Positions 39,621 through 55,832 of a stretch of DNA of 64,000 nt are shown one piece after another. The notes beneath the pieces were generated by a model. That model had not been told where the DNA came from. It made no database searches and was given only the letters and a program-made list of their open reading frames with translations. The DNA is from Monarcha castaneiventris obscurior (taxonomy: Eukaryota; Chordata; Aves; Passeriformes; Monarchidae): positions 16,799,001 through 16,863,000 of the forward strand of contig JAMPIT010000434.1 in the NCBI GenBank assembly GCA_026261815.1, given 5' to 3'. A program made the translations under genes and the position numbers. Each line of letters starts with the position of its first letter. Within the stretch, counting starts at the first letter, position 1.

Positions 39621-42374
39621 CACATCCACCCAAATAGCACAATGTGGCAAGCTGTCAAACTGTCCCATTGTTATTGAGTGATACACGTGCTAACTTGGTA
39701 GGCAGAAATGGCACTGTATTCTGTAGTGTCAGTATTCCTTTATAAACATGAATCAGGAACTCAACTCAATACAACTTAAAGTCCATTCTTGAAGGCAGTA
39801 GAAGTCTCACCAACCAAACATGGCTGTGGCAACTGTCATCTCAAAGATTTACGTCCACCTCACTTCCCCTGCAGTTACACCAGACAGTATTTCCAGGCTG
39901 AGACAAAATAGAAGTATCTTTCAGGAAAGGTTTCAGTACTTCCTTTCCTGCACTGTTTAGCAGCTCTGCTTCTCCAAATTCAAGGAGCAAGATGTTTTGG
40001 ATAGCAGCTAGCAGAAGGTAGCCCTACCTGCCTCTTTCCCAAACTAATGCTTTTTAGTATTATCTTCATATTTGTTACCTGCTCTGTGATGACACAGCTT
40101 GCTGCCATCTCTGTTCCCACTATGCCTATGGTAATATTTATTACCTAAGACCAAGAAATCTGGAAATTTAATATTTTGAGGGGTCAGTGTTTCACCTACA
40201 TTTTTAATTGAAGCTAGTAGGACAAGTTGAGTATACTCTTCATAATTATAATCATTATTGTGCCTTAAAAATTGTTTTTGCTTGGGATTTCTGGCCCACT
40301 CACCAAAATTTCACTTTTTTATTCATTAATAATGTATTGTCTTTATCTCAAGAGTACCCAATCAGTAAACACAACAAAGAGAACCCTTCTGAACGAACTT
40401 TCATTGGTCAGGCAATAAATTATCTCCTCTTCTTCTGAAGTCTTTGGTAGTGTCTAACAGTTCCAATACAGAAGTACTGGGGTTCTTCCCCCAGTCCTGA
40501 GCACCTACTAGCTGGGGAAAAAGCAGAAATGAGTGCTAGCTTTAGGGAGGGAACGAGAATAAGAACTTCTGGTTTTGTGTTGAACACCTGAATAGAAATA
40601 GCCCAAACATAATGTTTTCAATACAGAAAATCTGAAAAGTAACACTTATTTTAGGATTTTTAAAGTATTTGTCTTGTATAATACACCTGTTTTGCAAATG
40701 GTATTTCTTGTTTTTGAAAACCATTTTGTGTACTTGAGAGAAAACAAGTTTCACTCACTGATTGTTGCTTGTGGATTTAGACAAAGGCTGAGAATGTAGA
40801 AGGTGTAGGTTTACTGTTACGCTTGTTTGCATATGACCAAACACTAACAAATGTAAATATCTGAAGTATGTATGAAAATAAATAAGGGTAAAAACTAAGG
40901 TATTGCTAATACCAGTATATTAATGACAGTGTCTCACTCCCCAAAAAGAATATGTTTAGCCACCAATTTTTTATTTGCATACCATGTTCTTTATACGTGA
41001 TCTCCTGTAATTTAAGGCTTTTAAAAAGCCTCTGATGTCTCATGTGCAGTACTGGAGATGCTCTGATTTCATCTTCCAGTACCTGAAACAAAATGGGTCC
41101 CTGACAGTCTCTGCTATGGTATTAAATTAATCATGAGTTCTTATCTTTTAGGGTAGAGAAGGCAGAGATATCAGAGACTAGGAATCAATCTGGCCTTAGC
41201 ATATGTATTCAGGTCAAAATTAATATTGCTACTTTGATATTTGTTCTAAAACCAGTAATTTGATGGGCTGACATTTTGTGTGGGAAACCGGTCAATTAAG
41301 AGCAGCTTTCATGATAGACTTAATTGTGTGAAGCTTTGTTGTGAGTGGCACTGACATAAACCCCTACTTTTCTTAGAAGGCATGTGTATTCCATTGGTAC
41401 ACCTGTTTCTGTATCAAACACCTCCTTCTGCATCTGGTAATTACATGTTCACTGTTTGAAATAACTGAAATAAAACTTACCTTGCAAATGCAATGAATTA
41501 CAGTATCAGGTTTTTGGTTTATTTTAATGACTAGACATGTATGAGTTTTCAGAGCCACAAAAGGAATACTAGTTAATTAGAAAATCCCAACAATAAGTAG
41601 CTCACCAAGACACCTGATACTTTTAAAGAGACATTGATACATAACTTGAGATATTATTTAGTAAAATAAGATATATGTAAGATTTTGTTTGAATGTTTTG
41701 TCATGGTTAAAAACAAAATCCATTTTTATCAGCCATTTAGAAAGGCATGGCTTTCAAAAACTAATTAAAGTTTTTTCCTTATTGCAAGAAGGCAATTACT
41801 GAATGCCAGTATTTAATACTGCCAATATGCATGGGTTTGCTGTACTAGTTTTTTTATGACTAGATACCATTCACACCTCTTAGTGTAGTTCTGTGACTTA
41901 CAATTGCTTATGTGCCAGTTGTCTTCTCTATACTGAATGTTTTCAGTGCTTTGCAAAGGACTCCTTTTTTTTTTTTCTTTGGATAGAAATGTCAGTTCAG
42001 AATACCAAGTGCAGTCTTGAGATCAAATTAGTGGGAGGAAAAATCCAGGCATTCCAGAGAAACAGCTGAACAGAAGTGAGTAACTTTACATTTTTATTTA
42101 TCACCATATAACCCAAGATGGGGAAGGGACTACAGCAACATTGAAAGCAAATGAGCCATTTAAAATCCTATCTAGCTTTTGCAACCCTTGCAGTTAGGGT
42201 AGCTGCAGTAATAAAATACACAAAATGTGTTCTTAAAGCAGTTTCTGTTGCTATATGCATTACGCTGCTGTAGTTCATGATTAACAAGGGCAATGATGCA
42301 GGAAGTCCAAGGTTTTTACTGTTTAAACATAAAATTATAAAAATAGAGCTCAGCTGTCTGCAAACTTACAGGAA
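39621..42374. other. Convergent LACTB-RPS27L spacer
   Basis: AT-rich sequence between two gene tails. It has several AATAAA on the plus strand (for example 40,877) and TTTATT on the same strand near 42,093, which would be a minus-strand signal. No gene or repeat recognised. Confidence 0.6.
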
Positions 42375-42393
42375 AAACTTGCAGTTCAAATCA

Positions 42394-42399
42394 TTTATT
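42394..42399 (-). terminator. RPS27L: RPS27L polyadenylation signal
   Basis: TTTATT on the plus strand, AATAAA on the gene strand, 143 bp after the stop codon. The short 3' UTR suits a ribosomal-protein gene. Confidence 0.7.
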
Positions 42400-42541
42400 G
42401 AAAAAGAGATTCCAGAAGATTAGTCAGGAGAAGCATGTAATTTGTACAAAATCAATCATAATTACATTGTTGTTGTAACAGGCATTTTTAAACTGGTAAG
42501 GCTTTCAGGAACACAGATCCAAAAATCACATGCTGAACTGT

Positions 42542-46403
<3,862 letters not shown>

Positions 46404-46628
46404 GTCCGCCGCCCGCCGCCCCCGCCGCGCGCTCCCGCCCCGCGCAGCGCCGGGGCCGCGCCTGTGCTGCGTGCCGGGGGCGGGACCGGGACCGGGACCG
46501 CTGCGAGGCTGCTGCCACGTGGGCCTCCAACGCGCCCGGCGTGACGCTGCCCTTCTCGGGCTGTCAATGCCGATTAGCAGTGCAGCGGCTTCACACTAGA
46601 TGCTGACTAAATCATCGCTCGCATGGCA

Positions 46629-47100
46629 CAGAACCATAGAATTGTTAGGGTTGGAAGGCACCTCTGGAGGTCATCCAGTCCAAACCCCCTGCCAAGGCAG
46701 AGTCACCTAGAGCAGGTGACACAGGATCGTGTGCAGGTGGGTTTGGAATGTCTCCAGAGAGGGAGACTCCACAGTCTCCCTGGGCATCTGTTCCAGTGCT
46801 CTGCCATCTGACACATAAGTTCTTCCTCATGCTGAGGCAGAACTTTTTGTGGGTTTATGGCTATTGCTCCTCATCCCATCACTGGGTACCACTGAAAAAA
46901 GTCTGGCACAATCCTCTTGGCACTCACCTTGAAGATATTTATATGCATTAATTAGATTCCCTCTCAGTCTTCTCTAGTCTAAACTGGCCCAGCTCCCACT
47001 GTATCTCCTCATAAGAGAGATGCTCTAGATGCATCTTTGTGGGCCTCTTCAGGACCCTCTCCCCATCTTTCTTGTTCTGAGGAACCCAGAACTGAACATA
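46629..47100 (-). mobile_element. CR1 LINE 3' fragment, reverse strand
   Basis: The plus strand reads as the complement of a CR1 tail: AACCATAGAATTGTTAGGGT, GGTCATCCAGTCCAAACC, then blocks matching the complement of the CR1 3' region up to TTCTTGTTCTGAGGAACCCA. It is a 5'-truncated copy, about 70 bp from the RPS27L promoter island. Confidence 0.9.
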
Positions 47101-50100
47101 TGTACGTTGTTTCATACTAAGTGATACATTGCATGAAGCTGTACCTGTGAACATATTCTTTTGCAGTTTCCCACCCCAGTCAAAAAGAAAAAGGCAGAAG
47201 AATTTCTGTTGGTTATCATTCATATGCTTGAATCAATTTAGACAACTTAGGAGACAAAAATATTGCAGATAGTGGAAATTTAAACAAAATCACTCATTTT
47301 TTTAGTAAGAGACTGAATGTTTTTTCCATAAGTTAGTAATCACAAATGTAGTCTGTAAAATCACACGTATTTATCCTGGAACACTTAAAAGTGTAGTTCA
47401 ATAGAAATCCTCCTGGTGGCGCAATAGACCTTAGAAAAATCACTTGGTATGAAGGCTTCCCAAACGTCCAACGGGAACACGTCAGAACACTGCCTTTCTA
47501 AGAGGGAACTGATGCATTTAGCAAAAATTATTTGAAAAGTTTTCCATGAGCACAAGTGAGGATGTTATTTCATAGAGGCATATCTTTCTGACAACGATGT
47601 TCTCAAAGCTGGGCTTGGTCCCTCCAGTGCTGACACTGTAACAACTTTCAAAATACTTTCCACCTCAAACTCTTACATTATTCTGCCAGAATAGCCCCAT
47701 GTGTTGTAGTGCTCCAAGCCATTATATTTTTTTTTCCTCTTCTCACTGTCACAGCCTTGTAACACTGTTATGCTGTGTTAGCACTTTTTCCTTATGCGCT
47801 GGTGTGGTGATGACACACAGATAGAGGTATTTTGGAAGTATTTCTTGTATCATGGGGAATTTAATAGGAAGGGCTCTGACTCATACTTTCCTCTGCATGC
47901 TGTCCTGTGAAGCTAAGAACATAAACCAGTTACCAGCACAGAGTCAGTTCTTGAGTCTTAGTTCCTACCACCTTCCCATCCTTTTCAAATGCATGTTATT
48001 TATCTGCAAGCAGAATGGAAAGAGGATAATCTCTTAAGGCTTTTGAGTCAGCATTTAAAGGAGAATTATGTTTTTCTTTGTTAAATAAAATACCTTCACC
48101 ATGTATAAAGCACCACCTGCAACAAAATAAAACTTCTGAAGTGGCGCCCTTCTTCACCTCTTCCTCCTAACTTTCCCTTAGATGTCTTTCCTGCAAAGAG
48201 CCTCTGGTGACTAAGGAAGACTTTGGAGTCACATTAAAAATTGGCTTCAGTGGAAGGAGGGGCACACAGGATGATCTGAGAACAGGATGTGTTTTGGACA
48301 CATTCCTCTGGTTCTCTATTTTGGTTTTGCTTGGAGATTCATTTCCTTTTTGTAACTGCTTGTAGTTCAGTGACCTGCTGTATGAGTCAATTCTAATGCA
48401 TTACCTTTAATCTTACAATTGAAGCTTTTTTTGAAGTGTACTCTTTAGAAAACGGAAATGCAGCGCGAGTTTAAGTGTCAGTTAGCAAGGAGACAAATGC
48501 TGCTGGCTGCTGTCTGTGGCTTGGCCTACTGAGACACAGATAGATTCAGGTCTAAGAGAACAACTTCCTCTTTCCAGCCTTCTCCCAGCAAGCAACGACT
48601 TTGATCTCATTTTAGAGAAAAGAACAAGAAACTTTATCTGTCATAGAATGACAACAGAAAAATTCCAAAAGGTGATCTGGAAATGTTTAAAAACAACATA
48701 ATGACAGTTGGGTTTTTCCTGCATTGGGAGTGTTTGAAAGCCGAATCTGTGTCTCTGAGGACATGCATTGTGGGTGGGTTCCTGCTGGGCTGGGACAGCT
48801 TACAAGCCCTCACTGTGATGAGCATCTGCTGCCCCTGGTACTGCTTTGTTCTGCTCCATCCGTGGCCTTCTGCACCTGAATTTGGGCACCTCCTTAGGAT
48901 TTGCTATCTGACGTTGTAAGAAAAATGGCTTTCAGGAGGTTTTACTACAGAACCTCGTAGAAACTGCCTGTGGTCACTGAAGAAGTGTCTAGTGACTGAT
49001 TTAAAAAAAACAGATTCACCCCATTAATGCTTATAGTAGTTGTCTAGAATACTAAAATGGGGATGGGTGTCTCTGTAATACTATCATTAAGACCATTTAG
49101 ATTTCTTTTCACTAACCACCTCAAAGCTGCACTCAAAAGAAATAAGTTCACTTCAAGTGGTATGTTTGATCCAGAATGTGACCTGTTTGTGGTTTTGCCT
49201 GTACTTCAGAATTAAGAGTTATCATTTTAATTGATTGTAATGGTGTAAACTGTGGCATGTAATAATTTGGTTTAAATATGCTTATGCTCAGATAGTTTAG
49301 ATTAGCAATGGAAACTGAAGAAAATCCACTTTTAGTACTATTGTAATAGCAAACTTTGAAATTAATGGATTTTACAGATAAGAATCTTACAGTGTTTTTT
49401 CTTTCTGGAATTGAACTGTATGTACTTTGTGTAATTTCTTTTCCCAATAATGACTTGATTTAACCTCTTCTATAGAAAGTTCTGAAATATACATATGGAA
49501 AATTTGTACAGAGTACTGTTCTTTGTACATTTAACTAATGCATTGATCTAAAAACTACGAGTTGAAAGCAGGACAACCTATCAAATGCAGTAAGACAAAG
49601 TGTAGAATGAGCACAGAAGTATCTACCTTCAGTGAAAGATTTATTTACTGGAAACAGGAAATAAGTGACTTTTTTTAAAGGAGTGTCACATGATGGCCAT
49701 CAACAGGAATGAATTCCAGAGGCACCTGCCAAAGTCAGAGTTGTTAGAGATATGCATCAAAAATATTATTATATTGGCTAGCAGAGTTCAAAAGCTAGGG
49801 GGCAAAGCTCATGTTAATGACTTGTGGTTAGGTGGCATTCAGGGCAGGACTACCTCATAAGATTACTGTTTTTAGGACTTAGACCTGTTGATTCCAGTTA
49901 GTGCCAAAATAACAGGCTTTTAGTTCTACCAACATGTTTTAAACTCTATTGTTTTTTTAAACCTTGTACTTAAGCAATTAAGATGCAGAATTTTCTACAA
50001 TTTTATATGCATCAAGCAGAAGAGCTTCATTGAAACCAGATTTTCACACAGTTGTCTTTTTACTTAACCAGTCTCACCTTTGAACTGAGGGGGGAAAAGG

Positions 50101-50459
50101 ATTTTTGAAAGCTAGAAGTAATGATGTGTATTATTTGAGAAACTAAAAATCAGAGTAGGAATGAAGTAGCAATATAATCTGGTTTTTATCTTTAAAATGT
50201 AGGCATTGGTAAACAAGTATTTTCTGGAATTTTTAATGTGTATGTAAAGATTTTTGAACTTATTGCATATGAATAGAGGTAGTAATTAGATTTTGCTATT
50301 CCTATTAGTTCCTTTCTTAAACTGAGGGCTTTAACAGATGCACTTTACCTACACCCCAGTGACTAAAGGAATTTTGCCATAACTTGATTAGGACTCACCT
50401 GTTTATTGGATGAGCTTGAACTGTGGTACTGATCTCCTTTTATGGCCAGACTACCTGCC
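47101..50459. other. RPS27L-RAB8B intergenic, first part
   Basis: AT-rich sequence with no recognised gene. Frames at 48,516-48,919 and 49,148-49,447 are open by chance in my judgement, with no known motif. Confidence 0.55.
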
Positions 50460-51595
50460 TAGTGGGTGAGGGAAGGCTGTGCAATCTGCCTGGACTTCAG
50501 TAAAGCCTTTGGCACCATCTCCCACAGCATTCTTCTGGAGATGCTGGCAGCCCATGGCTTGCACAAGTGCACTCTTTGCTGGGTTAAAAACTGTCTGGAT
50601 GTTTGGGCCCAGAGCATGGTGGTGAATGGTGCCACATCCAGCTGGGACCAGTCACCAGTGGTGTTGCCCAGGGATCAGTACTGGGCCCAGTCCTGTTTGA
50701 GGTCTTTATTGATGATCTGGATGCCAGGATTGAGGGCACCCTTAGGAAGTTCATGGATGACACTAAGTTGGATGGGAGTGTTGATCTGCTGGAGGGCAGA
50801 AAGGCTCTGCAGAGGGATCTAGGTGCCAAGGCCACTTGTATGAGGTTCAACAAGGCCAAGTGCTGGCTCCTGCCCTTGGCTCACAACAATGCCCTGCAGC
50901 ACTAGAGGCTGGGGCAGAGGGGCTGGAAAGCTGCCCAGCAGAAAGGAACCTGGGAGTGCTCGTTGGCAGCGGCTCAACGTGAGCCCAGGGGTGCCCAGGT
51001 GGGCAAGAAGGCAAATGGCACCTGGCCTGCACCAGCCATGGTGTGTCCAGCAGGACCAGGGCAGTGACCATCCCCCTGTGCTGGGGGGTGCATCCAGCTG
51101 TGGGCTCCTCAACTCAGGAAAGACACTGAAGTGCTGGGGTGAGTCCAAAGAAGGACAACAGAGCTGGGAAGGGTGTGGAGCACAAGTCTGATGAGGAGCA
51201 GCTCAGGGAGCTGGGGGTGTTTAGCCTGGAGAAAAGGAGGCTCAGGGGTGAATTTATCACTCTCTGCAACTACTGAAAAGAGGGTGTAGTCAGGTGGGGA
51301 TCAGGCTCTTCACCCAGGGAACGAGTGGCAGGGTGAGAGCACATGGCCTCAAGCTGCCCCAGGGAGGGTTTAGGTTGGACATTGGGAAGAATTTCTTCAC
51401 TGGAAGGGTGATTAGACATTGGAATGAGCTGCCCAGGGAGGTGACGGAGTCATTATCCCTGGAAACATTCAGGAAAGGACTGGACATGACACTTTGTGCT
51501 CTGGCTTAGTTGACAAGGTGGTGTTTGGTCAAAGGTTGGACTGAATGATCTCAGAGCTCTTTTCAAACCTTAATGATCCTAAGATTCTATTCAGG
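50460..51595 (+). mobile_element. CR1 LINE with decayed reverse-transcriptase end
   Basis: About 1.1 kb of CR1. The 5' part encodes the end of the reverse transcriptase: CLDFSKAFGTISHSILLEML (LDFSKAFD is usual) in one frame, then [20 protein letters not shown] and [11 protein letters not shown] after a frame change. The FMDD sequence stands for the usual FADD catalytic box. The 3' part is CR1 untranslated tail ending near GATCCTAAGATTCTAT. Frameshifts and stops make it inactive. Confidence 0.92.
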
Positions 51596-52670
51596 AAAAA
51601 TGGTAGGGTAGTAATTTAGGGATTGTAAAGGCTTTTAAAATTCTGCTTTTTTGAAATGTACAAAACAGAATCAAACTGTTCCAGTACCATCTATTTTTAC
51701 AGAGTCACAAAAGGTAAACCATAGTTTCAAATCTCTTCTATTTCCTACATGTTCAGTGTTCCCCTCAGTGATTCTCCCATGCCAGAAAAGGAAAGAATTG
51801 TTGATCTATTTGACTGTAATGCAACATAAACCAAATGTTAACTTTTCCAATTTGGTACAATAACAAAGACTGGGTTCCAAAGTGTTTTCACAGAACAGGT
51901 ATTGTAGAGGTGTGGTTATTGAACCTTAACAGCTTTGATAGTACTGCTCAAAGTTTTACTAACCTATTACAAGGTATATAATTGAACAATTTCATTTTCT
52001 TCATATTCTAGAAAATCAAAAATTGTAACTTAATTTTTATATCTTGTTTTAAAAGTTCATGGTTAAGTAAACATCTGTCCCTTGAATGTGGCAAACTGGC
52101 ACTTTTCCAAATCAGAACAGAACGCACTATTGCAAAGCACCAGTGTAATTGAAGAGGGAAGTAATTTGCATTATTTTTCTATAAAAATACTCTTGAGTAA
52201 CAGATGGCGATCGCAAACATATTGCTCCAGAGACATATGAAAGCCTATGTGTTCCATAAAACTCAAGAGTGAATATTAACCCCAAAATTTCTCTCTTCAA
52301 TGCTGAAATGTGTTTGTGTAGTAATCTTCAGCATGGCCATAATTACAGTACACAGCAACTCATGTCTCTGAAAGTATAGCTACAGGGAAACATTTCAGAG
52401 ATTAGTTTATCATTTTCAGTTTCCTATAATCTAATTATTCATGTTAGACTGAAATAATTAACCAATTTGGTCTGACTGCTTCAGTTGCCAGGTTGTCATT
52501 ATAATTTATAAACTCAATTCTTGTAATAAGCAGTGTAACAACTCATCTTAGCATGTAAACAGCCCAACTGCTAATTATATAGTACAGAAGTGATCCAAGC
52601 AGCCATGTTTCCAAATTCTGGCCTGAACTAGGCAGAGGTGTGTTTAAAAAAAAACCTCAGGTGTGTTTAT

Positions 52671-52691
52671 AAAAAAAAAAAAAAAAAAAAA
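52671..52691. repeat. poly(A) run, 21 A
   Basis: A21 preceded by a near-duplicate GGTGTGTTTAAAAAAAAACC / GGTGTGTTTATAAAA, suggesting local slippage duplication. Confidence 0.85.
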
Positions 52692-53316
52692 GAACTCGTA
52701 ATTCCCCCCATCTTTGTTTTGCAGCTTTCATTCTTGTCTATCAGACGATATCCTGGTCTTCCAGAGGTCTCAATCAAACAATTACTATAAATAAGAAATT
52801 TTTTTTTTCTGCTTGACTTATGATGAAGCATACAAAAGCACAGATATAAAATTATATTTTCATCCAATTAACTTGAAGTTAGATTAGCATTCATGACAAG
52901 CTCTTACTGAATTCACCTTGTACAGAGATTTACATCCCATCTGTCAATGGATTTTTCATGATTTGCTACCACAAACATATTGGCCAGGAATGCCACCAAA
53001 CTGAGACTCTTAACAGGGAAAATTTGGATAATTGATAACTAGGAGCAGAATACATTTTGCTTTTTCAAGGATTATAATGGCTGAAGGTATTTGTTTGGAG
53101 TGATTCCTCAGTGCACAAATACAGCAGTAGCCAGGCATTATACTACCTTAGCCCTATTCCACCCCATCAAATTGTTTTTTAATGTCATGAGGTGATTTTT
53201 TTGTGTGCTTGCAGGAGGCTAACCATGTGTGAGAGAGCTTTAATATTCAAAACTAATTCTGTTTGATTCTCTGTAGAACTCAGCATATATATTTGCCAAG
53301 TTAACATGCATACAAC

Positions 53317-53352
53317 AAAAAAAAAAAACAAACAAACAACCAAACAAAAAAA
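53317..53352. repeat. A-run and (CAAA)n microsatellite
   Basis: A12 followed by CAAA repeats. Simple-sequence DNA; no gene context. Confidence 0.85.
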
Positions 53353-53949
53353 CCCAGAAGTGGGAATGGACCTTTTACAGTCGTCAGTTGGGTTATAACT
53401 AATAGAAACTTTAATGAATGATTTGGGGAAAATGTCTTTTTTCCCTGTTTTTGCTAAGAGGGAACTGAACACTGTTCTAGTGATTTATAGTGTTAGAGAG
53501 TTCTGTTTATAGCTTGTCTGAAGGCTACAATTTTAAAATTAAATTAAAGCAGTAACTCTTTGTTGTCATTTTGAAGTGTTTCAGTAGTGCTATTTATTTT
53601 TACAGTGCCTTGTGACATCCTGTGGGGAACATACTATAATGAATACATAATGAGACTGCCTCACACCAAGAGATAATTATTAGTGGGGAAAAAAAGATGG
53701 GGGAAAGTGTATTAACTGTTCCAGAGTAGATATCCTGCTGCAGAATATCCCCATTTCCAGTGTTACATGAGACCGCATAAAAATAATTTTTGTGTAGTGT
53801 GCATAAGTTTCTTTCTGAGTTGACATGCCCAGGGCAACATATAAGCTTCGGAGGTCACGCATTACACTCACTTACTTATTGGTGGTGGAGTATTATGCCA
53901 TTACTTAACGTGCCACTCGAACGCATGACTACATGGCGCTTTTTACAAC

Positions 53950-54860
53950 TCTTGCCAGGTTCCAGAGAGAGCCGAGCCCCGTGGGACGCGGCCGTGAGAC
54001 CGCGCAGTGACAGCAAAGCGGCACCGTCCCTCGCTGAGAGCCGGCCTCGGGAACCGCGGACCACAGCCCCCGTCGGGCCCGGCGGTTCCGGCGCCGTGAC
54101 GCGCCCGCGGGGCCGCCTCCTCCCGCCCTTCCTTCCCTTCCCTTCCCGGCCCTCCGCCGGAGTCCCGCCCTCCTTCCCTCCCGCGTTCGCCCCCTCCTGC
54201 TGCGGCGGCGAGCCGAGCCCAGGCGAAGATGGCGAAGACTTACGACTATCTGTTCAAGCTGCTGCTGATCGGGGACTCGGGCGTGGGCAAGACCTGCCTG
54301 CTCTTCCGCTTCAGCGAGGACGCCTTCAACACCACCTTCATCTCCACCATCGGTGAGGGGCGCGCCCGCGGCCGGGCGCCGCCATCCCGGCGGGCGAGGG
54401 GTCCTGCCCGGGGCCGAGCAGGGAGGGAGGGAAGGAGGGAGAGAAGGCCGGGGGGCACCGCCCGTCTCGCCGCCCGGGGTCGGGGCCGCGGTCGGGCCGT
54501 GCCCGGCCCCGTGCGGGAGAAGGGGCCGGGGGCAGCGGGAGCCCAGCGCCGCCGCGCTCGGGAGGGATTGTCCGGCGGGGGAAGGTGCCGCGGCCCTGGC
54601 GGGGCCCGCAGGGTGCGAGCCGCTCCCGCAGCGGCCCCGGCGCCTGCCGTGCCCCGCCACAGCAACAGTTGTGCCGGGCCGGGCCGGGCCGCCGCCGCTG
54701 TGCCGCCCGCGGAGCCTGCAGCCCCTTCCCGAGCGATCGGGGCCCGCACCGAGCCCGCAGCGCTGCCGGCCTGTGGCACAGCGGCGGCTTCTCGGGCTCT
54801 CCCGTTGTGGGGCGGCTCGTGTTTAGGTGCAGATTTTCGGAAAGTGGCGGAGGGCGGGGG
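53950..54860 (+). promoter_or_regulatory. RAB8B: RAB8B CpG-island promoter
   Basis: Strong CpG island covering the 5' UTR, exon 1 and the first 500 bp of intron 1. The 5' UTR has a long C/T tract (about 54,118-54,195, CTTCCTTCCCTTCCC-type). The start ATG context AAG-ATG-G is strong. No TATA box seen. Confidence 0.8.
54229..54352 (+). CDS. RAB8B: RAB8B exon 1 (Rab GTPase, partial)
   Basis: Rab8B is a small GTPase directing vesicle traffic from the trans-Golgi and recycling endosomes to the plasma membrane. Exon 1 encodes 41 residues starting [20 protein letters not shown], with the P-loop G15-DSGVGK-T22 and the switch I Thr at position 40, plus G of codon 42. [15 protein letters not shown] distinguishes 8B from 8A ([15 protein letters not shown]). 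Donor gtgagg. Exon 2, beginning IDFKIRT, was not found before 64,000, so the gene continues beyond the window. Confidence 0.95.
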
Positions 54861-55816
54861 TTGCTCGGGCTGCCTGAGGCTCGTGCCGAGCTGCGTAGTG
54901 ACACTGACTGAACGCTCCGGGCAGGTGGTTCAACTCTCAGTTCTTCCCTCAGCACTTCTAATGCATGTGTGTGTTCATGAGCATAAAGCTCGCGTTTCTG
55001 AGATTTGGAGTAGTTCCGTTCGAACTCCTCAGTCGACTATAGAAGCTCCTTAGTGACTAGGTGCGAGAATCTCCTCGACAAAAGTTGAGTTTTGTTCTAA
55101 ATTTAGTTCTGAAAAGGGGTTTCTAAGCTTCACTAGCCTTTTTTAATGACAGTGAGGTGTGATTTATCAAAACAGGTTGTTGTGACTTATATTTTTGTAA
55201 GATTTGGCAGTTTTAGGATACTCTGCTGAAATAAACATAAGCAAAATTTTCAAGGCCTTCGCTGAGATAGAGTTGAAATGAAATTACAGTGTGGCAAGAC
55301 TTGAGATTTATGGTCAGCTACTTGTAGCTGAGGTCACTTTTAAAGTGAAGTACACTGTTTTGGGGATGAAGGGATAAACTGCAGTGGAGGTTACTAGTAT
55401 TTAGGAGGGCAAAACTAATGCTGACTTTGAAAGATAACACTAAAAGAATGAATAGATTCTATTAAAAAGAAACTGCTTTTAAAATGAGGTGGAATAGTGT
55501 GTTACTTGTTTTATGTTACTCTAATGCCCTGTCCTTTTCAGACATTTTATTGTGCAGAACTTGGTGCACAAGAAAGAAACAATATTTAGGCACATGTGGT
55601 TGACTAAATTAGGTGCAGTGTCAGTTCTAATGCTTTAAGAACAGTTTATCTGCATTTTTCTGGCACATTTCTTCTCTCTCTACAGCCGTTTTCAAAATGC
55701 TGTATCAGTAACACCAGCTGATTAAGACCTGAGTAGCATTTTCCCTAACTGGTATTCTTCTGTCCCTGTGGTAGGATAAAAGGTTTAATAAACATTAATA
55801 AATGCTATATCATTAC

Positions 55817-55832
55817 AAAAAAAAAAAAAAAA
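55817..55832. repeat. A16 run after AATAAA motifs
   Basis: A16 about 20 bp after AATAAA copies in TTTAATAAACATTAATAAATG. It resembles the poly(A) tail of an inserted mRNA copy, but no parent coding sequence was recognised upstream. Confidence 0.6.

Larger units (their letters stand above)
51596..53950. other. RPS27L-RAB8B intergenic, second part
   Basis: AT-rich; no gene recognised. It holds A-rich runs at 52,671-52,691 and 53,317-53,352. Confidence 0.6.

Noticed and set aside
53929..54955. Long minus- and plus-strand frames around RAB8B exon 1
   Set aside because: The plus-strand frame beyond 54,352 is read-through into intron 1 after a good donor; the others are CpG-island artefacts.
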